Part shown: positions 1-4,874 of the stretch, piece after piece
Layout of the letters: every line of letters begins with the position of its first letter
Position numbering within the stretch: position 1 is the stretch's first letter
Source of the DNA: an uncultured Coriobacteriaceae bacterium
Lineage (GTDB): Bacteria; Actinomycetota; Coriobacteriia; Coriobacteriales; Eggerthellaceae
Direction: 5' to 3'
Assembly: GCA_902767025.1 (NCBI GenBank)
Contig: CACXFZ010000156.1
Span: 1-5,975, forward strand
DNA length: 5,975 nt
Notes under the pieces: model-generated
Told to the model about the DNA's origin: nothing
Databases searched by the model: none
Seen by the model: the letters and a program-made list of their open reading frames with translations, nothing else
Translations under genes and position numbers: made by a program

Positions 1-16
1 CGCGCCTTCGCGCCGA

Positions 17-32
17 GCGCACCTGGGTGCGC
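17..32. other. Short perfect inverted repeat downstream of tRNA-Glu
   Basis: GCGCAC (17-22) and GTGCGC (27-32) form a 6-bp stem with a 4-nt loop. A second, overlapping small hairpin (CGCGC/GCGCG, 30-43) is also possible. No T-run follows on the minus strand, so neither is a standard intrinsic terminator. They could help stop or process the transcript after the tRNA, or be chance pairing in GC-rich DNA. Nothing else is recognisable in positions 1-94. Confidence 0.3.
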
Positions 33-94
33 GCAAGAGCGCGAAACAAGCGGGAAGATGGCGTGCCAGGGCGATTTGCAGCGTCGACAAAGGC

Positions 95-170
95 TGGTGC
101 CCCCAGGAGGATTCGAATCTCCGTTTCCGGCCTGAGAAGCCGGCGTCCTTGGCCTCTAGACGATGGGGGC
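95..170 (-). tRNA. tRNA-Glu, anticodon CUC, CCA encoded
   Basis: The minus strand folds into a complete 76-nt cloverleaf. The acceptor is GCCCCCA paired with TGGGGGC (7 bp), followed by A73 and an encoded CCA. The D arm is GTCT/GGAC with a 9-nt loop containing G18G19. The anticodon stem is CCGGC/GCCGG with loop TTCTCAG, giving anticodon CTC, which reads GAG. The variable loop is the 4-nt AAAC (A46, no position 47), and U13-G22 is present; these are typical tRNA-Glu traits. The T loop is TTCGAAT. The T stem GGAGA/CCTCC has an A-C mismatch at 53-61, where G-C is nearly universal. The 5' end lies 8 bp after the hemL stop on the same strand, so co-transcription and release by RNase P are likely. 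Its product, once charged with glutamate, is the starting substrate of the C5 pathway (glutamyl-tRNA reductase) as well as of translation. Confidence 0.95.
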
Positions 171-178
171 CCTTGAAA

Positions 179-1471
179 CTAGCCAGCTACCTCTGCAAGA
201 GAAGCGGCAGCAGCCTCGATGAAGTTGTCGATATCGGCATCGGTGTGAGCAGCTGACACGAATATGGCTTCGAATTGCGACGGAGCGATAATCATACCGC
301 GCTCAAGCATCTTACGGAAGTAGGCAGCGAACAGCTCGGTGTTGCACTTCGCAGCATCATCCCAGCACGTCACCGGACCAGGATTGAAGAACAACGTCGC
401 CGTGCTACCGAACTGGTTCACGCATGCGTCGATGCCCGCATCGGCTGCAGCTTGGCGCAGCCCATCAGCCAACTTAGCTCCCTTAGCAGCAAGCTCGTCA
501 TAGATGCCAGGATTGTTCTGCAGCTTGGTCAATTGCGCCAAGCCTGCCACCATCGCGATGGGGTTGCCCGACAGCGTACCTGCTTGATACACCGGTCCGC
601 ACGGTGCCAGGGTTTCCATGATCTTGGCAGGACCAGCGATGCATCCCACGGGGAAACCGCCACCAATAACCTTGCCGAATGTGCACAGGTCGGCGTCGAT
701 TCCGAAAAGCTGCTGGGCTCCACCCAAACCTACACGGAATCCCGTGATCACTTCGTCGAAGATGAGCAAGGCCCCCTCTTGCGTGCACAATTCGCGCAGG
801 CCAGCCAGGAAACCCTCGGCAGGAGGCACCACGCCCATATTGCCTGCCACGGGCTCAACGATAACGGCAGCTACTTGCTCGGGATGCGCCTCGAAGATGG
901 CGCGTACCGAATCGAGGTCGTTGTACCGAGCAACCAGCGTGTCTTGGGCGGTTGCCGCCGTGACGCCAGGCGTATCAGGGATGCCCAGCGTGGCAACGCC
1001 GCTGCCCGCCGCCACCAGCAGCGAGTCGGAATGGCCGTGGTAGTTGCCGTCGAATTTCACCAGCTTGTCGCGACCGGTGTAACCGCGGGCCAGGCGGATG
1101 GCGGTCATGGTGGCCTCGGTGCCCGACGAAACCATGCGGGCGCGCTCGGCGTTCGGCACGATTTCGCAAATCTTGCTGGCAAGAGCCACCTCTTGCTCGC
1201 ACGGAGCGCCATAGCTGACGCCACGGTCAAGCTGTGCGCGCACCGCGTCGAGCACGTCGCTGTCGCCATGGCCCAAGATCATGGGGCCCCACGAGCAGAT
1301 GAAGTCGATGAACTCGTTGCCGTCGGCGTCCCAGATGCGGCTGCCCTTGGCATGGTCGTAGAAGACCGGCGTGCAGCCGACCTTGCCAAAGGCGCGCACC
1401 GGCGAGTTGACACCGCCGCTCATCACGTTGCGCGCAGCCTCAAACAGCTCTTCCGATCGCTTGGTTTCCAT
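179..1471 (-). CDS. hemL: Glutamate-1-semialdehyde 2,1-aminomutase
   Basis: This PLP enzyme converts glutamate-1-semialdehyde to 5-aminolevulinate, the last step of the C5 route to tetrapyrroles, in the cytoplasm. The 430-residue length is normal for the family. Visible landmarks are the N-terminal GGVNSPVR motif (19-26), the phosphate-binding SSGTEA (115-120), the glycine-rich gating segment around 155-165, the cofactor-contacting Asp in IFDEV (D239), the Schiff-base lysine in TFGKVIGGGFPVG (K267), and GTLSGNP (298-304). These distinguish it from ordinary class III aminotransferases. The ATG start is supported by AAGGAGG four bases upstream. It lies 49 bp after the AhbD-AhbA-AhbB gene and 8 bp before tRNA-Glu, on the same strand, so it looks like the last protein gene of the heme operon. 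The stop is TAG. I see no truncation or missing catalytic residue. Confidence 0.97.
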   Translation of the reverse strand: METKRSEELFEAARNVMSGGVNSPVRAFGKVGCTPVFYDHAKGSRIWDADGNEFIDFICSWGPMILGHGDSDVLDAVRAQLDRGVSYGAPCEQEVALASKICEIVPNAERARMVSSGTEATMTAIRLARGYTGRDKLVKFDGNYHGHSDSLLVAAGSGVATLGIPDTPGVTAATAQDTLVARYNDLDSVRAIFEAHPEQVAAVIVEPVAGNMGVVPPAEGFLAGLRELCTQEGALLIFDEVITGFRVGLGGAQQLFGIDADLCTFGKVIGGGFPVGCIAGPAKIMETLAPCGPVYQAGTLSGNPIAMVAGLAQLTKLQNNPGIYDELAAKGAKLADGLRQAAADAGIDACVNQFGSTATLFFNPGPVTCWDDAAKCNTELFAAYFRKMLERGMIIAPSQFEAIFVSAAHTDADIDNFIEAAAASLAEVAG

Positions 1472-1475
1472 GTGT

Positions 1476-1482
1476 CCTCCTT
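1476..1482 (-). promoter_or_regulatory. Strong ribosome binding site of hemL
   Basis: The minus strand reads AAGGAGG, then ACAC, then the hemL ATG. This is close to a perfect anti-16S match, but the 4-nt spacing is short. It fixes the hemL start. The 49-bp gap it sits in also holds a small GCCCG/CGGGC inverted repeat (1492-1503) without a T-run. I do not call that a terminator or attenuator. Confidence 0.8.
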
Positions 1483-1520
1483 CGTGGTCGCGCCCGTGCG
1501 GGCATGCCTGCTCTGTGGTT

Positions 1521-3878
1521 TTACGCGTCTTCCTCGAAGTAACGCATCGAAGTCTTCTTGTATTCGGTTCCCGACCTCAGCACCGCCACCGAAGCGCCAG
1601 GCTGGGCCTGCTCCATGATGCTGCGCACCTGCGCAATGCGCTCGATGAGCTCTTCCTCGCCAGTCGCATGCACCATGGCGTACAGATCGAAGGGCCAATG
1701 CTGCTGTCGGGGGCGCCGGTAGCAATGCGACACGAACCGCAGCTTGGCAAGCTCGTGGCCTACCGCATCGCTCGCCTCTTCCGAAACGCTGGCCGCAAGC
1801 ATGGCGTTGAAACCGTACCCCATCTTGCCGTGGCGCACAATGGCACCGAACCGACGAATGGCGCCAGCGGCCTTCAGCTCCGACAGGCGCGCCACCACCT
1901 GGTCGGGCCCGATGGCGCGGCCCAGCGAAGCGCTCAGCGCCTGCGCACCTGCGCGATACGGGTCGAAATCCTCGTGATCAGCGCAGCCCTGCAGGCAATC
2001 GCCCTGTGCCCAGCGGACCAGCGCGACGTCGAAATAGTCATCGGCGTCAAAGGGGCGCACCCCCTCGCGCACGCCAGCCGCGCTGCCCTGCGCGTCGTCC
2101 GCGTCACGCACGTCTCCCGCGCTGCCGGGGCCGGCTTTGAAGTCGACGCGGATCTTGTACAGCCTGGTTGCCGGCAGCACCAGGCAATCGTCTGCCTGCA
2201 CCTGCTCTGCCACCTGGCGGGCAAGGGCTTCGACCTCGTCTGCCGAGCGCGCCGTGAGCGTGAACCACAGGTTGTACCGGTCGAGTTCGACGGCACGGGC
2301 GCACTCGGGGGTGGAACACGTGCTCAGCGAGGCGTCTATCGTGCGCGCGTAATCGTGGGTGACCTGCGGCAATGCCGCAACGGCCTTCCCCGCAGAATCG
2401 ATGCGCGCCGAATCGACGACAAGTGCGCACAAGCTCGACGTGTAGCCCACGCCTGCTGCGGCCACCGAAGCGCCAACGCGCCTGATCACTCCCTTTCCAT
2501 AGAGCACGCGCAAGGCCTCGCGCACGTCCTCGCGCCTGCCTTCGATGCGCTCGGCAAGCTCGCCGAAGGGGTCGGCGCACAAGGGGAAGTCGGTTTGGAT
2601 GATGTCGAGCAGGCGCTGCTGGGCCAAGCTGCGCGGCAGGTAGGCGCAATAGGGTTCCTGCTCCAGGTAGTCGCCGGTGAGCGAGAGCGCGCGGGCGCGG
2701 CACCCGCCGCACACCGCCTTGTACTCGCAGGCGCCGCACTTGCCCTTCAGGCGGTCGTAATGGCGCAAGTCATCGAAGACCGGCGATTCCTCCCAGATCT
2801 TCGAAAACGGCTGCTCTTTGACGTTGCCCAATTGCATGTCGAAATACCCGCAGGGCTGCACGTCGCCCACGTGGCTGATGAACACGAACGTGATGCCGCC
2901 CAAACATCCGCGGGTCAGCGCCTCCATGCCGTAGGTTTCAGTAGTGACCTCGCGGCCCTCCTTGGCAGCCTCCTGACGGATGATGCGGTAGTACTGCGGC
3001 GAGTCGGTGGGCTTGAAATGCATCGGCGAGCATTGCTGCTTGTGGTACGCCCACGTGAGCACTTCCTCGTATTCCTGCGGGCTCAGCTCGACGTCGATCA
3101 GGTCCTCTCCCCTGCCCGTGGGAACGAGCAGGAAAGGATGGAAGGCCACGGCCCCCAGGCTGTTCGCCAACTCGTGCACTTGGTCGACCACGTCCACGTT
3201 CATCTTCGTGATGGTGGTGTTCACCTGCACGCCCACGCCGTTGTCGTTCAATGCTTTGATACCTGCCACCGCCTGGTCGAAGGCACCCTGCTTGCCACGG
3301 AACTTGTCTTGCGCTTCTGCGGTAGGAAAGTCAAGCGAGATAGACACGCGCGGAATACCATATTGGGCTATTTTGGCGGCAATTTCCGGAGTGATCAAAG
3401 TTCCGTTGGTGCCAATGACGGGATGCAAACCCACTTCGTGGGCATAGTCGATGATGTCCCAGATGTCTTCGCGCATCAGCGGTTCGCCGCCCGTGAGGAT
3501 GAGGATAGGATCGGTGATCGAGGCAATGTCGTCCATCACTGCCTTGCACTCATCGAGCGTGAGCTCGCCAGGATACGCGCTACATTCAGCAGACGCGCGG
3601 CAATGCTCGCACAGCAGGTTGCAGCGGCGGGTGATCTCCCATGCCACGATACGTGGCGCCTTGATGCCCGTACGCTCTTCAAAGGCCCGCGCGGCAGGAC
3701 CCGCTCCGGGACGATACCCACGCGCACCGCTCGCAGTATTGTCACCTTGATGGGGATGTCCACCTGGATGACCGCCGGGATGACCAGCAGGATGACCGCC
3801 AGGATGTCCACCCGGGTGTCCACCAGGATGACCGCCGGGGTGACCAGCAGGATGGCCGCGTTCAGGCACGTTCATCAC
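1521..3878 (-). CDS. Fused heme b synthase AhbD plus siroheme decarboxylase AhbA-AhbB
   Basis: This 785-residue protein has four parts. Residues 8-43 are a His-Pro-Gly-Gly repeat. Residues about 44-417 form a radical SAM enzyme with CNLLCEHC (C86, C90, C93), GGEP (130-133) and a C-terminal auxiliary-cluster region (C325, C343, C381, C384, C390, C393, C411). CGGCRARA and TGDYLEQEPYC there fit AhbD, which decarboxylates Fe-coproporphyrin III to heme b. Residues 418-580 are an AsnC/Lrp-like AhbA domain (GVIRRVGA, VTHDY, RYNLWFTL), and 610-785 an AhbB domain (GAIRRFGAI, VSHCYRRP, KKTSMRYF). Together AhbA/AhbB make 12,18-didecarboxysiroheme. A Gly/Ala/Asp-rich linker (581-609) separates the two. 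The start is GTG directly after the hemB TAG. The next codon, ATG at 3875, is better spaced (7 nt) from AGGG and may be the true start; the difference is one residue. Separate AhbC, AhbD, AhbA and AhbB proteins are the usual form. The AhbD assignment over AhbC/NirJ is from recalled motifs and is likely but untested. Confidence 0.9.
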   Translation of the reverse strand: MMNVPERGHPAGHPGGHPGGHPGGHPGGHPAGHPGGHPGGHPHQGDNTASGARGYRPGAGPAARAFEERTGIKAPRIVAWEITRRCNLLCEHCRASAECSAYPGELTLDECKAVMDDIASITDPILILTGGEPLMREDIWDIIDYAHEVGLHPVIGTNGTLITPEIAAKIAQYGIPRVSISLDFPTAEAQDKFRGKQGAFDQAVAGIKALNDNGVGVQVNTTITKMNVDVVDQVHELANSLGAVAFHPFLLVPTGRGEDLIDVELSPQEYEEVLTWAYHKQQCSPMHFKPTDSPQYYRIIRQEAAKEGREVTTETYGMEALTRGCLGGITFVFISHVGDVQPCGYFDMQLGNVKEQPFSKIWEESPVFDDLRHYDRLKGKCGACEYKAVCGGCRARALSLTGDYLEQEPYCAYLPRSLAQQRLLDIIQTDFPLCADPFGELAERIEGRREDVREALRVLYGKGVIRRVGASVAAAGVGYTSSLCALVVDSARIDSAGKAVAALPQVTHDYARTIDASLSTCSTPECARAVELDRYNLWFTLTARSADEVEALARQVAEQVQADDCLVLPATRLYKIRVDFKAGPGSAGDVRDADDAQGSAAGVREGVRPFDADDYFDVALVRWAQGDCLQGCADHEDFDPYRAGAQALSASLGRAIGPDQVVARLSELKAAGAIRRFGAIVRHGKMGYGFNAMLAASVSEEASDAVGHELAKLRFVSHCYRRPRQQHWPFDLYAMVHATGEEELIERIAQVRSIMEQAQPGASVAVLRSGTEYKKTSMRYFEEDA
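3753..3857 (-). repeat. 12-bp tandem repeat encoding His-Pro-Gly/Ala-Gly units
   Basis: Eight complete 12-bp units, plus part of a ninth, run in frame at the start of the AhbD-AhbA-AhbB gene and encode nine HP dipeptides (H9 to H41, spaced four residues apart) plus H43. Unit variants on the plus strand begin GGATGACCGCC, GGATGACCAGC or GGATGTCCACC. The first three units (3754-3789) recur 60 bp later (3814-3849) with 33 of 36 bases identical, so a five-unit block was probably duplicated. Because the period is a multiple of three, gain or loss of units would keep the frame. The peptide is a likely metal or heme ligand, but this is inference. Confidence 0.95.
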
Positions 3879-4874
3879 CTATCCCTGCGCAAGCCAACGG
3901 GCTGCATCTTTGGCATGGTAGGTGATAATAGCATCAGCTCCGGCGCGCTTGATGGACAAGAGCAACTCGAGCACCACGCGCTTCTCGTCGATCCACCCGT
4001 TCGCTGCTGCAGCCTTCACCATCGCGTATTCACCCGATACGTTGTATGCCACCGTAGGGAATGCGCACTCGGTCTTCACCCGATGAAGCACGTCAAGATA
4101 GCTGAGCGCCGGCTTGACCATGACCATGTCGGCACCTTCTGCTATATCGAGCAAAGCCTCGCGCACGCCTTCTTGGGCATTCGCGGGATCCATCTGATAG
4201 CCCCGTCGATCGCCGAACGCTGGCGCCGAATCGGCTGCGTCGCGGAAGGGACCATAGAAGCCCGAAGCGTATTTGGTCGAATAGCTCATGATAGGCACAT
4301 CAGCATAGCCTGCCGCATCGAGCGCAGCGCGAATGGCACCCACGCGCCCATCCATCATGTCGGATGGTGCCACCATGTGCGCACCTGCTTGCGCATGGCT
4401 TACGGCCTCGGCGGCTAGCAGCTGCAACGTGTCGTCGTTGAGCACGTTTCCTTGTTCGTCGAGCATGCCGCAATGTCCATGGCTCGTGTACTCGCACAAG
4501 CAAACGTCGGTGATCACGAACATTGAAGGCGCATGCTCGCGAATGCGGCGCACCGCCTGCTGCACGATGCCATGTTCATCGTAAGCCTCGCTGCCTTTTT
4601 CATCCTTGTGAGCCGGCAACCCAAACAGCATAACCGCAGGAACGCCCAGTTCTAGCAGTTCGTCAATCTCGGCATCGAGCACATGGTCAACCGACACCTG
4701 AAACACTCCCGGCATCGATGCAATTTCGTCATGCGCGTTGCTACCGGGCTTTACGAACAGCGGATAGATGAACTCGTCGGCACGCAGCACCGTTTCGCGT
4801 GCAAAAGCGCGTACCGCGTCGTGAGCGCGCATGCGCCGTGGACGATAAGCAGGAAACGACCCAAGCTCTCTCAT
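3879..4874 (-). CDS. hemB: Porphobilinogen synthase (5-aminolevulinate dehydratase)
   Basis: This enzyme condenses two 5-aminolevulinates to porphobilinogen in the cytoplasm. It has 331 residues, close to the usual 320-340. With the ATG at 4874, the two active-site lysines are K201 in SYSTKYASGFYGPFR and K254 in MVKPALSYLD. The metal-site segment DVCLCEYTSHGHCG supplies three cysteines (C125, C127, C135), as in zinc-dependent members rather than the Asp-rich magnesium type. RRGYQMDPAN is also typical. The start was chosen because this ATG overlaps the ahbC stop as ATGA and has GAGGTG five bases upstream. An in-frame GTG at 4895 would add seven residues but has poor ribosome-site spacing. Translation is probably coupled to ahbC. 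The TAG stop directly abuts the start of the next gene. The sequence looks intact and functional. Confidence 0.97.
   Translation of the reverse strand: MRELGSFPAYRPRRMRAHDAVRAFARETVLRADEFIYPLFVKPGSNAHDEIASMPGVFQVSVDHVLDAEIDELLELGVPAVMLFGLPAHKDEKGSEAYDEHGIVQQAVRRIREHAPSMFVITDVCLCEYTSHGHCGMLDEQGNVLNDDTLQLLAAEAVSHAQAGAHMVAPSDMMDGRVGAIRAALDAAGYADVPIMSYSTKYASGFYGPFRDAADSAPAFGDRRGYQMDPANAQEGVREALLDIAEGADMVMVKPALSYLDVLHRVKTECAFPTVAYNVSGEYAMVKAAAANGWIDEKRVVLELLLSIKRAGADAIITYHAKDAARWLAQG

Noticed and set aside
17..43. Rho-independent terminator after tRNA-Glu
   Set aside because: Small GC hairpins exist, but no T-run follows on the minus strand within the window.
275..1618. Plus-strand open frame of 447 codons opposite hemL
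   Set aside because: It lies fully antisense to hemL, shows no family motif, and has no convincing start context.
1524..2627. AsnC/Lrp-like domains considered as a transcription regulator of the operon
   Set aside because: The VTHDY, RYNLWFTL, VSHCYRRP and KKTSMRYF motifs are those of siroheme decarboxylase subunits, and the domains are fused to AhbD in a heme operon. DNA binding cannot be fully excluded from sequence.
3753..3857. Tandem repeat considered as a CRISPR array or regulatory iterons
   Set aside because: The units are only 12 bp with no spacers, and they keep the reading frame inside a gene, encoding a regular HPGG peptide.
1371..4418. Plus-strand open frame of 1015 codons across the fusion gene and part of hemB and hemL
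   Set aside because: It is antisense to three well-supported genes, its product is rich in Arg, His, Ala and Val with no recognisable domain, and its repeat part is only the reverse reading of the HPGG repeat. This is typical of an open antisense frame in GC-rich coding DNA.
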